From contig JAJDYX010000031.1 in assembly GCA_022824945.1 (NCBI GenBank), positions 124,001 through 188,000 on the forward strand: a DNA stretch of 64,000 nt, written 5' to 3'. Below are positions 16,875-26,081 of this stretch, one piece after another; position 1 is the stretch's first letter, and each line of letters begins with the position of its first letter. Position numbers and translations under genes: made by a program. The notes under the pieces are model-generated. The model made no database searches. It was not told where the DNA came from and saw only the letters and a list, made by a program, of their open reading frames with translations. This stretch comes from Candidatus Latescibacterota bacterium. Its GTDB lineage: Bacteria; Latescibacterota; UBA2968.

Positions 16875-17690
16875 ATGGACCATGTACTAATTGCTGATCA
16901 GGACACCCTGCAAGGCAAAATCGCGCAACTGAACTACTATACGGGAATTGAGCAACTATGTGTAGTCAGCGATTGGGACCGCACATTGACAAAAGCGCGA
17001 ACAGAAGATGGACAAGATGCGACATCTTATTCGGTGATTGCACACGGAGCCTATTTGGGAGAGGCATATCGCATCGAAATGGATCGCCTGTACGCGCGGT
17101 ATCGCCCCATTGAAATATCGCAGACAATCTCGCACCGCGAAAAACAAAAAGCCATGCGCGACTGGTGGGCAGCGGCACTTGCGATGATGCAGAAATACGG
17201 CCTTACTGAAGATATAATAGAAGACATTGCCATTCGAGATTTCATGCGCTTACGCGATGGTTCCATCGATCTTTTTAAAATATTGGCAGACAGAGAGATA
17301 CCCCTGTTAATTTTATCCGCAGGCATTGGCAACGTAATTGCGAAATACTTAAAAGTCAGAGCCTTACTCACTTCAAATGTGGCAATAACCGCAAACAAAT
17401 TGATATTTGAACAGGGCGCTGTGGCGGGATATTGCGAACCGGTAATCCATAGCTTTAACAAAGCGCGTCATGCAATTACCCCACAGGGCTGCGTCCTGCT
17501 CATAGGAGACACCATAGAAGATGCGCAGATGGTAAACGACACCCAGGCGAACTGTATCATTCGCGTGGGATTTTTAAACGAATCGGTCGAAGAAAATAGT
17601 GCTACATATCTACGCGCTTACGATGTTGTAATCTGCAACGACGCATCTATGAAACCCGTGATAAAATTGTTGGAAACCTTATGTCTTTGA
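16875..17690 (+). CDS. UMPH-1/NT5C3-like 5'-nucleotidase (HAD fold)
   Basis: 271 residues. The nucleophile motif VSDWDRTLT (Asp33 and Asp35) and the later ILSAGIGNVI and LIGDTIEDAQMV motifs match the pyrimidine 5'-nucleotidase (UMPH-1) family, known mainly from eukaryotes and scattered bacteria. It probably dephosphorylates nucleoside monophosphates, such as UMP or CMP, in the cytoplasm. It starts 2 bases after the oxidoreductase stop. Assignment to the family is fairly firm; substrate is inferred. Confidence 0.8.
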   Translation: MDHVLIADQDTLQGKIAQLNYYTGIEQLCVVSDWDRTLTKARTEDGQDATSYSVIAHGAYLGEAYRIEMDRLYARYRPIEISQTISHREKQKAMRDWWAAALAMMQKYGLTEDIIEDIAIRDFMRLRDGSIDLFKILADREIPLLILSAGIGNVIAKYLKVRALLTSNVAITANKLIFEQGAVAGYCEPVIHSFNKARHAITPQGCVLLIGDTIEDAQMVNDTQANCIIRVGFLNESVEENSATYLRAYDVVICNDASMKPVIKLLETLCL

Positions 17691-17722
17691 CCTACTCCGC
17701 CTGCTCTTTTCGCTTTGCCTGT

Positions 17723-17760
17723 AATCCTGAAAATCCTAAAATCCTGTACATCCTGATTCA
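17723..17760. repeat. Short tandem AATCCTG repeats
   Basis: Four near copies of AATCCTGA/AATCCTAA/AATCCTGTAC/ATCCTGATTC occur in a row between genes. The same ATCCTGATTC word recurs near 46968, and in reverse near 11890. Confidence 0.65.
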
Positions 17761-17774
17761 GACAGGGGTTACTC

Positions 17775-18554
17775 TTGACACCTTATGAAGCCATGCTCCT
17801 GGGCCTATTGCAAGGGCTGACCGAATTTTTGCCTGTGAGCAGTTCTGGGCATCTCGCATTGGGACAAGCGGTATGGGGTATTCAAACTGGTAATGTGACC
17901 TTTGAAGTGATCGTACACTTTGGAACATTGCTGGCCATAGTGACTGCATTGCGAACGCGAATCACTCATTTGATCGTCGGGTGTTTAAAACGCGATGGCG
18001 CGTCCTGGCATACAATCTATCTGTTGATTGTAGGCTCTATTCCCGCTGGTGCCGTGGGAATTTTGTTCAAAGATACACTCAAAGAGGCTTTTGCCAGCCC
18101 AGTCGCCGTGTGCGGATTCTTAATCGCGACCGGTTGTATTTTGTGGAGTACGCGGTTTGCGCGGGGCAACCGCGTAAAAATCACATCTTTAGACGCAATT
18201 TTAATCGGCTGTACACAGGCACTCGCCGTATTACCGGGAATTTCCAGATCGGGTTCAACCATTGGCATGGGCCTGTGGCGCGGGCTGGAGGGTCGCGAAG
18301 CCGCAACATTTTCTTTTTTACTATCCATCCCCATTATTTTGGGCGCAACCGCATTAGAAGTTGGTGATTTTCTCACCCATCCCCCGCAAATGAACGCGCT
18401 ATGGCCGCTGCTGATTGGCGCTCTTGTAGCTTATGTGTCCGGGGTATTTGCCATTCGATGGCTCCTCGGTTTGCTCAGTGGCGGGTATTTTGCACAATTT
18501 GCCTATTATTGCTGGCTTATCGGTCTGGTGGGCATGGCGTATTTTGGAGGTTAA
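17775..18554 (+). CDS. uppP: Undecaprenyl-diphosphatase UppP/BacA
   Basis: 259-residue membrane enzyme that recycles the lipid carrier for cell wall and polysaccharide synthesis by cleaving undecaprenyl diphosphate. The family motifs are present: LLGLLQGLTEFLPVSSSGHL near the N-terminus (Glu and Ser of the active site) and LAVLPGISRSGSTIGMGLWR (Arg, Ser). About eight membrane helices are visible. The start is TTG after AGGGG. Two small lipoprotein genes follow. Confidence 0.92.
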   Translation: MTPYEAMLLGLLQGLTEFLPVSSSGHLALGQAVWGIQTGNVTFEVIVHFGTLLAIVTALRTRITHLIVGCLKRDGASWHTIYLLIVGSIPAGAVGILFKDTLKEAFASPVAVCGFLIATGCILWSTRFARGNRVKITSLDAILIGCTQALAVLPGISRSGSTIGMGLWRGLEGREAATFSFLLSIPIILGATALEVGDFLTHPPQMNALWPLLIGALVAYVSGVFAIRWLLGLLSGGYFAQFAYYCWLIGLVGMAYFGG

Positions 18555-18561
18555 ATAATCT

Positions 18562-18942
18562 ATGAGGTGGCTGATCATATGCCTTTTACTCGGTTGCGGC
18601 AGCGTTCCCATATCGCCCGAGAACGAACTTCTTTCGGATTTTATGTCCATCACCAACGTGCGCCGCCAGCCGATCCAAAATCCAGCGGGTAATATTGTGG
18701 GAGTAATTATCCTGGCAGATGTCGTCAATACGGGACCAGTGCCGATAATCAGCCCATTCATCATGACCTGGAAATTGCGGACCGCTGACAGCGAAGAAAT
18801 TGCCCGTGCAACCCATCGGTTTTCCAGATTTGACGCGGGACAGGTGCAGAGAATTGCATTGACAATAGAGTTTGCCCCGCGTTCGAGTCTGTCTGGTGTG
18901 CAGAATGTGGTGACATTTTATTTTGAGGAAAGTAATCAGTAA
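18562..18942 (+). CDS. Small lipoprotein, FxLyD-like
   Basis: 126 residues with a lipoprotein signal (ICLLLGCG, cysteine at 12). The mature part is a beta-sandwich-like segment (ITNVRRQPIQNPAGNIVGVI, ILADVVNTGPVPI, VTFYFEE). The pattern of a short soluble domain with an alternating hydrophobic strand resembles FxLyD domains. It is 8 bases after uppP and followed by a second lipoprotein of related design. Function unknown; probably in the outer or inner membrane facing the periplasm. Confidence 0.65.
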   Translation: MRWLIICLLLGCGSVPISPENELLSDFMSITNVRRQPIQNPAGNIVGVIILADVVNTGPVPIISPFIMTWKLRTADSEEIARATHRFSRFDAGQVQRIALTIEFAPRSSLSGVQNVVTFYFEESNQ

Positions 18943-19038
18943 CCCACTGACAACTGATAAGCCCCCCTTGCCCGATACGATTTTGACGTGTATATTGTTG
19001 CGTCAAATGCGCCGGATCACACTATAGAGGACACTGCG

Positions 19039-19476
19039 ATGAAATACATCATTAGTTTTTTCTCCGTCTTTTTCTTATTTGGATGTTCCAAAGATGACTC
19101 CGCCGGATCGCGGGTCTTTATGTCCGAAGATTTAGTTGTTTTGGGAAACCCATCCATTATAGGCGAACCTGCGGGCACACCTGAAGATCCGAGCTTTATC
19201 CGCATTAGCGGTAATATTGACAGTCAATCGGGTTTGGACCTCACGGGGCTTAAAGTGCGCGTGCGTGTGTTAGGTGAAAACAGCGCCGTATTGGGGATAA
19301 GCGAAAATGCATGTACACCCGCTGCAATAGCCCCCAGGGGTTCGTGTACTTTTTTATCAGCTATTGCATTGGTCAATGTGGATTTCAAGGATAGTCAATC
19401 AATTGAGATTACGCCAGTTTGTGATCAGGGTACTGGCACACTGCGACTTATTCCAGTGATCTGGCCTGATTCATAG
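19039..19476 (+). CDS. Small lipoprotein, second FxLyD-like protein
   Basis: 145 residues; start at ATG 19039 behind AGAGGA (an earlier in-frame start at 18988 would disrupt the signal peptide). The signal ends in FFLFGCS, the lipobox. The mature part carries FIRISGNIDSQSGLDLTGLK and VRVRVLGENSAVLG, similar in layout to the upstream lipoprotein, though sequence identity is low. Three cysteines are in the mature chain. No function is known. Confidence 0.65.
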   Translation: MKYIISFFSVFFLFGCSKDDSAGSRVFMSEDLVVLGNPSIIGEPAGTPEDPSFIRISGNIDSQSGLDLTGLKVRVRVLGENSAVLGISENACTPAAIAPRGSCTFLSAIALVNVDFKDSQSIEITPVCDQGTGTLRLIPVIWPDS

Positions 19477-19490
19477 AAAGGAGTATTATT

Positions 19491-20486
19491 GTGGCAGAAG
19501 TGATTTTATCGGGTTTTGCCGACGAAGGACCGGTGAGCAAGCGCGCCGAAGAGCAATTTACCATGATGCGCGCGCTCGGCTTGTCTTATTACACAATTCG
19601 GTTTATCGACGTGGGCAATGGCGTAAAAAACGCTATGGAATTGACCGCGCAGGAGATCGAACAACTCCAAAAATTGCACGGTGAATTTGGTATTTCCGTA
19701 TCGAGCATTGGTTCCCCGCTCGGAAAAGTGAAATTGCTGGACGTGGATGACGGGACCGACAATCGCTATGTGCCGTTTAAGGAATATCTGGAGACAGATG
19801 TCAAACGCGCTATCGAACTCGCCCATGCATTTGACACAAAACTCATCCGCGGCTTTAGCTATTACCATCCGCATGGGACCGATCCCTGGGCGCATCTGAA
19901 TCAAGCGGCAGATCAGCTCTCAGAAATTGTCGCCCTGTGTGCAAGCGAGGGTCTGATCTACGGCTCTGAAGTGGAATCGCATTTAATCGGTGGAGATGGC
20001 GAAACACTGATTGCACTGCACGAAAAGATCGACAGTCCCAATACCTGTATCATCATGGATGTGGGCAACATGGAAAGCATGGGACACAGCCCGGACAGCG
20101 TCTTTGCCGAATATGAAAAAACAAAACCCGGATTGGGATGGATTCATATTAAAGGATTTAACGCGCCAGCCAATCAGCCGATGCTGGACAGCGCAACAAA
20201 GAGAGGGCTGACGCGATTTATCCCCGTCGATCAGGGCGATGCCGGACATGAAATGGTCCTGCGAGACTTTAAGACCCTCGTACCGCGTCTGCAAAGCCAG
20301 TTTCAGGAGCTGGGTGTACCGGGTGTATTTATCGACCTGGAACCGCACGTAAAAGGCGGTGGACAATTTGGTGGCTTTAGCGGCATCGATGGTTTTGGCG
20401 TGGCATTCCGCGCCCTGTGCAATTTGCTGGACTATCTGGGATATGAATATCACCTGACGGGTTACGAAGATCTAACTATGCCGTAA
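19491..20486 (+). CDS. Sugar phosphate isomerase/epimerase (xylose isomerase-like)
   Basis: 331 residues, GTG start 7 bases after AAAGGAG. The TIM-barrel pattern includes VSSIGSPLGKVKL, LIRGFSYYHPHGTD, YGSEVESHLIGGD, IMDVGNMESMGHS, GWIHIKGFN and FIDLEPHVKGGGQFGGF. The Glu, His and Asp residues in these segments are the expected metal ligands. It is 13 bases before a Gfo/Idh gene, a frequent pairing in carbohydrate pathways. Substrate unknown. Confidence 0.87.
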   Translation: MAEVILSGFADEGPVSKRAEEQFTMMRALGLSYYTIRFIDVGNGVKNAMELTAQEIEQLQKLHGEFGISVSSIGSPLGKVKLLDVDDGTDNRYVPFKEYLETDVKRAIELAHAFDTKLIRGFSYYHPHGTDPWAHLNQAADQLSEIVALCASEGLIYGSEVESHLIGGDGETLIALHEKIDSPNTCIIMDVGNMESMGHSPDSVFAEYEKTKPGLGWIHIKGFNAPANQPMLDSATKRGLTRFIPVDQGDAGHEMVLRDFKTLVPRLQSQFQELGVPGVFIDLEPHVKGGGQFGGFSGIDGFGVAFRALCNLLDYLGYEYHLTGYEDLTMP

Positions 20487-20499
20487 AATGGAGGTTGTA

Positions 20500-21549
20500 A
20501 TGGCAGATAACATTCGCATTGGTATTATTGGTGCGGGCGGTATTTTTCGCACCCGCCACTTCCCGGGATTGACTCCAATTGACGATGCCGAGGTCGTGGC
20601 AATTTGCAACCGCAGTGAAGAGAGCGGCGGCAAAATAGCGGCTGAATTTGGCTTAAACCCCGACCTGATGACCGATCCCTACGCGCTCATTGCGCGAGAT
20701 GACATCGATGCCGTGATGATTGGCACCTGGCCGTACAAACACTGTGAGTTTGTGCTCGAATCGCTCAAGGCGGGCAAACATGCATTTGTGCAGGCGCGTA
20801 TGGCAATGAATTTGCGCGAGGCAAAAATCATGTATGCCGCAGCAATGGAATCAGAACTCGCGCACCAGATATGCCAGCCACCGCACGCATTAAAAGGCGA
20901 CTGGTTCATACAGCGTTTGATCGCCGAAGGATATGTTGGCGATATTCGCAATATCGTCATCCGTTCAATGACACCAGGGGGCATTGATCCCAATACCCCG
21001 CTACACTGGCGTCAAATCGGCCACTTCTCCGGCTTAAATACCATGAGCGTAGGCATGCTCGTAGAATTTGTACACCGCTGGTGCGGCTACACAAAATCCG
21101 TATCCGCACACGCAGAAACATACATCACCGAGCGCGCCACAGAGGACAGCGTAGGACCCGTAGATCGTCCAGATACGGTCAATATCCTGGCACAAATGGA
21201 AAGCGGCGCGACTGCGGTCTATCTCTTTTCTGGCACCGCGCATCACGCGCCGGGTGAATCCATTGAAATTTACGGCACGGACGGCACACTCATCTACGAA
21301 ACCTCACCCGTTTTGGACGAGCAGCGGATATTGGGCGCAAAGTCCGGCGATGGCGCATTGCAGGAATTGGAGGTCCCCGCATCCGACAGGCGCGAATGGA
21401 CAGTTGAAGCGGATTTCATCGACATGATCAAAACCGGCAAACCCGCTGAATCGACCTTCTATCAGGGCGTGAAATACATGGAATTCACCGAAGCCGTATT
21501 CCGCTCCGTCGAACGCGGCGCCACGGTTCATTTGCCCATTGTTGATTGA
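20500..21549 (+). CDS. Gfo/Idh/MocA family protein with altered catalytic motif (paralogue A)
   Basis: 349 residues, started at ATG 20500, since TGGAGG lies 6 bases upstream. The Rossmann start is IRIGIIGAGGIFRTRHFPG. The usual E-K-P motif, whose lysine is needed for catalysis, reads V-Q-A-R-M-A-M-N here. The protein is very close to the gene at 27501-28538, with long identical runs such as ARDDIDAVMIGTWPYKHCEF in nearly the same form. It may be a dehydrogenase with unusual chemistry or a non-oxidising relative. It sits between an isomerase and a serine hydrolase. Confidence 0.82.
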   Translation: MADNIRIGIIGAGGIFRTRHFPGLTPIDDAEVVAICNRSEESGGKIAAEFGLNPDLMTDPYALIARDDIDAVMIGTWPYKHCEFVLESLKAGKHAFVQARMAMNLREAKIMYAAAMESELAHQICQPPHALKGDWFIQRLIAEGYVGDIRNIVIRSMTPGGIDPNTPLHWRQIGHFSGLNTMSVGMLVEFVHRWCGYTKSVSAHAETYITERATEDSVGPVDRPDTVNILAQMESGATAVYLFSGTAHHAPGESIEIYGTDGTLIYETSPVLDEQRILGAKSGDGALQELEVPASDRREWTVEADFIDMIKTGKPAESTFYQGVKYMEFTEAVFRSVERGATVHLPIVD

Positions 21550-21557
21550 GAGGCCAC

Positions 21558-22349
21558 ATGACCACAGACTGGAGCAGGCTGGAACAAACGGTTGAAGAGT
21601 ACGAATCGCCCGGCACGATCGGCGTCAGTGTGATCTCGCCTCAGGGGGAGCGTTGGGCCTCACGAGGTGATCATCAGTTTCCGGCGGCCAGCACAGTTAA
21701 AATCCCGATCATGATCGAGATCTACAGAGCTATTGATCGCGGTACGCTCGCGCTTGACGACACATATATCACCCGCTCTGTGGATAAATCCCCCGGCAGT
21801 GGTGTGCTGCGACACATGCATACCGGGCTACAACTATCTTTTGGAGACCTCCTCTACTTGATGATGTCCATCAGCGACAACACCGCCACCAACATATTGA
21901 TCGAAGTGGCCGGAATGGATCGCATCAACGCGACAATGCGAGAACTCGGTATGACCGCCTCCTGCCTCGGACGTCCCATGCGCGGGCGCCTCGCAGTTGA
22001 AGGGGAACAGGAAAATTGGGCTACACCCAATGACTACACTACCGTCGTCAAGACAATCCTCGACGACCAGGCCGCATCCCCCGCAGCCTGTCAGGCCATG
22101 CTCACCACCTTGACCCTGCAACAAAATGGTCGCCGCATCGGCCGATATGTACCGACCTCCAAGACCTATCGTTGGGGTTCCAAAACCGGCTCGAATCGGG
22201 GTGTAATCAATGATGTCGGCTTCATCGAATCCCCAGCAGGGACGATGGTGATTGCACTCTACAGCCTGAAACTCGGCGATCGCGTCACCGGCGAATGCAC
22301 ACTCTCCGAGATTGCCAGAGCAGCGATGCAAGTGACGGGCATGATCTAA
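21558..22349 (+). CDS. Class A beta-lactamase-like serine hydrolase
   Basis: 263 residues. The Ser-x-x-Lys motif is STVK (Ser45-Lys48), the second motif is SDN (106-108), and a K-T-G box occurs in WGSKTGSNRG. A Glu in the omega-loop region (VEGEQENW) is present. This is the class A beta-lactamase fold. No signal peptide is visible, so it is either cytoplasmic or exported another way, and an antibiotic-hydrolysing role cannot be assumed. It starts 8 bases after the oxidoreductase gene and is followed by a second serine hydrolase. Confidence 0.85.
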   Translation: MTTDWSRLEQTVEEYESPGTIGVSVISPQGERWASRGDHQFPAASTVKIPIMIEIYRAIDRGTLALDDTYITRSVDKSPGSGVLRHMHTGLQLSFGDLLYLMMSISDNTATNILIEVAGMDRINATMRELGMTASCLGRPMRGRLAVEGEQENWATPNDYTTVVKTILDDQAASPAACQAMLTTLTLQQNGRRIGRYVPTSKTYRWGSKTGSNRGVINDVGFIESPAGTMVIALYSLKLGDRVTGECTLSEIARAAMQVTGMI

Positions 22350-22363
22350 GGAGAAGGTGACCA

Positions 22364-23713
22364 ATGACAAATCACGGGCCACTTGAGGCAAAAGTCGATC
22401 GTGTATTCGCGGAATGGGACAAGCCGGATTCCCCTGGCGCGGCCCTATCGGTTATCAGAGACGGTGAAATTATATACAAACGCGGATACGGTATGGCGAA
22501 TCTGGAATACGACATCCCGATTGCGCCGACAACCATCTTCGACATTGCTTCGGTCTCCAAGCAATTTGCGGGCTTTGCCATCGCCACATTGTTACATGAA
22601 GGGAAACTTGCGCTGGATGACGACATTCGGATGCACTTGCCCGATGTCCCGGATTTTGGAACAAAAATAACGATTCGACATCTGGTGCATCACACGAGTG
22701 GATTGCGGGATTGGGTACAGGCACTTGTCATCGCGGGCGGAGAGATGGACGATGTGATTTCGTTTAAGCATATTTTGAAAATGGTAAGGCGTCAGAAAGA
22801 ACTCAATTTCGAGCCTGGAACAGCGTTTTTATACTCCAATACAGGATATAATCTGCTGGCGGAAATCGTAGAAAAAATAACGGGAGATTCATTTCGCGAA
22901 TGGACGGACGCCAACATCTTTAAGCCCCTCGCCATGACCAGCACCCACTTTCACAATGACCACGAGATGATTGTGAAAAACCGGGCGTATTCCTATTTGT
23001 CCGTGAAAGATAATGGGTTCAAGAATGCCGTGAACAACTTAACCGCTCTCGGTTCGAGTTCGCTCTATTCAACAGTAGAAGACCTGGCAAAGTGGATTAT
23101 GAACTTTGATGATGCACGGATAGGCGGACAGGCAGTGATTGAGCAGATGCACCAGCGGGGGGTTCTCAATAATGGCAAACAGATCAGTTACGCCTTCGGA
23201 TTGGACATCGGCGAGTACAGAGCGCTGAAAATGGTCGGACACAGCGGATCATGGCGGGGATTTCGCAGCCATCTCTTATGTTTTCCCGATCAGAAATTTG
23301 GCATTGTCATATTGTGCAATCTGGACACCTTTAACCCACTTAATCTGGCGAAAAAGATCGCTGATATCTATCTCGCTGATGTTCTTGCGCCCGAAGCACC
23401 CGGTCCGGATACACAACCCTCTGAACGCAACGAGACGGAACCCATAGCACCAGAACAGTTGTCAGAATTCGAAGGCGATTATTACACCGAAGAACTCGAT
23501 ACCACCTATACCATTGGTGTGCGAGGAGACCGGCTCGTGGCGCAACACAGACGCCATGACGACATATCGCTAACCTGTGCCGACGATCATTTCGTCGGGG
23601 ATGCGTGGTTTTTCCCAGAAATTCATTTTACGCGAGACGATACGGGACAAGTTACGGGGTTCAGACTGACGGGAAACCGGGTCAAAAACTTGCGTTTTAA
23701 GAAGAAAAATTAA
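22364..23713 (+). CDS. Class C beta-lactamase/esterase-like serine hydrolase
   Basis: 449 residues. The catalytic motifs are S-V-S-K (63-66), a Tyr-Ser-Asn motif (FLYSNTGYNLL) and H-S-G (GHSGSWRGF), as in AmpC-like enzymes, DD-peptidases and esterases. The C-terminal ~110 residues (from ISPEQLSEF-like PEQLSEFEGDYYTEEL) form a DUF3471-type beta domain often attached to this group. No signal peptide is evident. It is 14 bases after the class A-like gene, so the two are likely co-transcribed. Substrate not predictable; could be a peptidase, esterase or lactonase. Confidence 0.85.
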   Translation: MTNHGPLEAKVDRVFAEWDKPDSPGAALSVIRDGEIIYKRGYGMANLEYDIPIAPTTIFDIASVSKQFAGFAIATLLHEGKLALDDDIRMHLPDVPDFGTKITIRHLVHHTSGLRDWVQALVIAGGEMDDVISFKHILKMVRRQKELNFEPGTAFLYSNTGYNLLAEIVEKITGDSFREWTDANIFKPLAMTSTHFHNDHEMIVKNRAYSYLSVKDNGFKNAVNNLTALGSSSLYSTVEDLAKWIMNFDDARIGGQAVIEQMHQRGVLNNGKQISYAFGLDIGEYRALKMVGHSGSWRGFRSHLLCFPDQKFGIVILCNLDTFNPLNLAKKIADIYLADVLAPEAPGPDTQPSERNETEPIAPEQLSEFEGDYYTEELDTTYTIGVRGDRLVAQHRRHDDISLTCADDHFVGDAWFFPEIHFTRDDTGQVTGFRLTGNRVKNLRFKKKN

Positions 23714-23741
23714 CGCAATACGAACAACGGGGGTAGAATCA

Positions 23742-24542
23742 ATGTCCGATCTGGATCCGATTCGCGTGCATTATGTTCGGGAATTCACCCGGTTGAGCCT
23801 TTGGTACGCGAACAAACGGCTGCAGGAAAACCCTGGAGACCTGGAAGATACCGTTAACGTGCGAGTCAATCTGTACCGGAATACCTCACTCTACGACGGC
23901 AACCACCATCCGGCAGCGGGAGACGAAGATCCCGAATGGAACGTCATTGTAGGGAAGTTGGGAGAAATCTTCGACACGTATGGAAATGAGAGTAAATCCG
24001 TGGAGACCAGGGGACTTGCGATCCTCTGGCCACTTATGGAAACGCGCATTCGCAAGTTGGGTAATGAACAGCCCGGACCTGGCGATCGTTCACACGAATG
24101 CTGGAATTACGACTACAAACACGAGAACGCGTTGAGCCTTCATATTGCCAATGTCTATCAGCCAAAATCCCCCCTCAGCGATATGCATGTGCCGTTTGCG
24201 GCATCGCTAATCAGGCTGCTCAGAGATTCGCAAGTACGCCGACCGGAAGTAAAAGTGGTTCAATGCGGCAGCTGGTTGAATTCGGCGCCCCGGTTTCAAA
24301 TGCTGTTTCCCGAAGCCTGGATTCAGAGCGCTGAAAGAAGGACAGAGATGCGATACACGATGGGACGCTGGGGCCAATTCACGGACCGGCGGGGTGATTT
24401 TCACGAAAAGAACGGGGCATTTTTCCGGCGTACCGGCGAGATGCCCTATCCCAGCACTTTGTGCAGGTGTAAGATCGATATGGTTCTCGACCACCTTCAC
24501 GAGACCTTCCCCGAAGCTGTGGCATATAACGACCAACTGTGA
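23742..24542 (+). CDS. Conserved protein of unknown function (GSWLN family)
   Basis: 266 residues, ATG start behind GGGGGTAG. I do not recognise a named domain. There is a dense conserved block: HECWNYDYKHENALSLHIAN, SPLSDMHVPFAAS, then VKVVQCGSWLNSAPRFQMLF, LFPEAWIQS and GRWGQFTDRRGDF. The last strongly conserved part ends in FFRRTGEMPYP. Many charged and aromatic residues are fixed, suggesting an enzyme. It precedes a sulfatase by 50 bases, and the two might work on the same substrate. Confidence 0.7.
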   Translation: MSDLDPIRVHYVREFTRLSLWYANKRLQENPGDLEDTVNVRVNLYRNTSLYDGNHHPAAGDEDPEWNVIVGKLGEIFDTYGNESKSVETRGLAILWPLMETRIRKLGNEQPGPGDRSHECWNYDYKHENALSLHIANVYQPKSPLSDMHVPFAASLIRLLRDSQVRRPEVKVVQCGSWLNSAPRFQMLFPEAWIQSAERRTEMRYTMGRWGQFTDRRGDFHEKNGAFFRRTGEMPYPSTLCRCKIDMVLDHLHETFPEAVAYNDQL

Positions 24543-24592
24543 GATGTTCCAACGGCTTAAGATACTGCCAACGCGCACCGAGGTGACGTTCG

Positions 24593-26053
24593 ATGAATGT
24601 TGTTTATATCATGACCGATCGGCACAACCCCGAATTTTCCGGCTGTTACGGTAATGCCATTACCCGTACGCCTCACATCGATGCGCTCGCCAGGCGAGGA
24701 AAGAGATTCGACAGTGCCTATTGCCCGAGTCCTCTGTGCGCGCCTTCGCGGGGAGCGATGATGGCGGGACGGTATGTTCACGAGATCTCCGCCTGGGACA
24801 ATGCGTTTCCCTATTCAGGAGTGCCCAGAGGCTGGGGGCATTACTTTGCAGAAAATGGCGTCATGCTTACGACCATTGGCAAGCTCGATTACAAACCAGG
24901 CAGTGATGCTGGCGTGGAAGACATGCGCCTGGCCAAGACACGGGAGAGTCTGGACATACACACGCTGTTCGAAGAGGGCCGTGTGCAACCCCGGTACCAT
25001 CACCTGCATCGGTTGCGAGAAGCGGGTCCTGCAAGTGGGAGCGGGGAACACCAGCACGACGCGCAGGTCGCAAAAGAAGCGGTACAGTGGCTGATGAATG
25101 AACGCCCACAAGATCGCCCCTGGGTCCTGATCGTGAATATCAAACAGCCCCATCCCGGATGGAATCCGCCGCAGGAGCTGTGGGATTACTACGATCCGCT
25201 GGTGCGAACCGAAGACCTGGACGAGCGCTATTCGGAACCTGTTTCTCGACTGCACCCCTTCCACCAGGACTTTGTTCGTTACACATGCAGCGATCTTTGC
25301 ACACCCGAAGAGTTGCGCCGTGGTCTGGTAGGCTACCACGGCATCTGTGAGATGGCAGATCGCAACGTGGGGCGCGTGCTCACAGCCATAGACACCGAGA
25401 ATCTCTGGGATTCGACGCTGGTCGCCTATGCTTCGGATCACGGTGGCAGCATGGGGGCACATCGCAATTCCGGAATGGGATCGATGTATGAGGATTCAAT
25501 TCGCGTACCCATGATCGTGGCTGGACCCGGCATAGCGTCAGGCGGGGCCGAGCCTGCACCTGTTTCACATTTCGATCTTTTCCAGACATTCTCGGAAGCC
25601 CTGGAGTTGCCTTCGCCAATACACATGCGGGGGACATCCTTGCTGGGATCCCTGAGGGGCGAGCCGGGTGCGGCGCTTCCCGAATTCGCCATCAGTGAAT
25701 TTCATGGGCCGGGCCTTCCAGGAAGCGCTTTTGCTCTTCGATTGGGTTCAGATAAATATGTGGCGTGCGTTGGGGAACAACCGATGTTATTTGACCTTGC
25801 AGAGGATCCTTTGGAGATGCAAGATCTTGCGGCGCGTCCCGATGCGTCTCAGAAACTGGCTCGGCTTCGGCGAATTCTATACCAGGTGTGCTGTCCGGAA
25901 GCGATTGATCAGAGGGCAAAGGCGGACCAGCAGGCACTTCGCGAAGAACTGGCTAAAAGTGGCAGGCTTGTGAAGGAGTTGTGGAAACGAGGTTACGAAC
26001 GAAAACCGGAACGCATGATTCCACGGCCGGAATTTGTCGTGCAAAAACCGTGA
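24593..26053 (+). CDS. Formylglycine-type sulfatase
   Basis: 486 residues. The active-site signature is C-A-P-S-R at 49-53 (SPLCAPSRGAMMAGR), where Cys49 would be matured to formylglycine. The start VVYIMTDRHNPEFSGCYG carries the first metal-site Asp. VAYASDHGGSMGAHRNSGMG carries the second metal-binding DH. No signal peptide is present. It likely cleaves a sulfate ester from a polysaccharide or smaller ester; the family does not identify the substrate. ATG is preceded by GAGGTG. It is followed by a secreted propeller protein. Confidence 0.9.
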   Translation: MNVVYIMTDRHNPEFSGCYGNAITRTPHIDALARRGKRFDSAYCPSPLCAPSRGAMMAGRYVHEISAWDNAFPYSGVPRGWGHYFAENGVMLTTIGKLDYKPGSDAGVEDMRLAKTRESLDIHTLFEEGRVQPRYHHLHRLREAGPASGSGEHQHDAQVAKEAVQWLMNERPQDRPWVLIVNIKQPHPGWNPPQELWDYYDPLVRTEDLDERYSEPVSRLHPFHQDFVRYTCSDLCTPEELRRGLVGYHGICEMADRNVGRVLTAIDTENLWDSTLVAYASDHGGSMGAHRNSGMGSMYEDSIRVPMIVAGPGIASGGAEPAPVSHFDLFQTFSEALELPSPIHMRGTSLLGSLRGEPGAALPEFAISEFHGPGLPGSAFALRLGSDKYVACVGEQPMLFDLAEDPLEMQDLAARPDASQKLARLRRILYQVCCPEAIDQRAKADQQALREELAKSGRLVKELWKRGYERKPERMIPRPEFVVQKP

Positions 26054-26081
26054 GATGGCCCTGAAAAGGACATGATTAACC

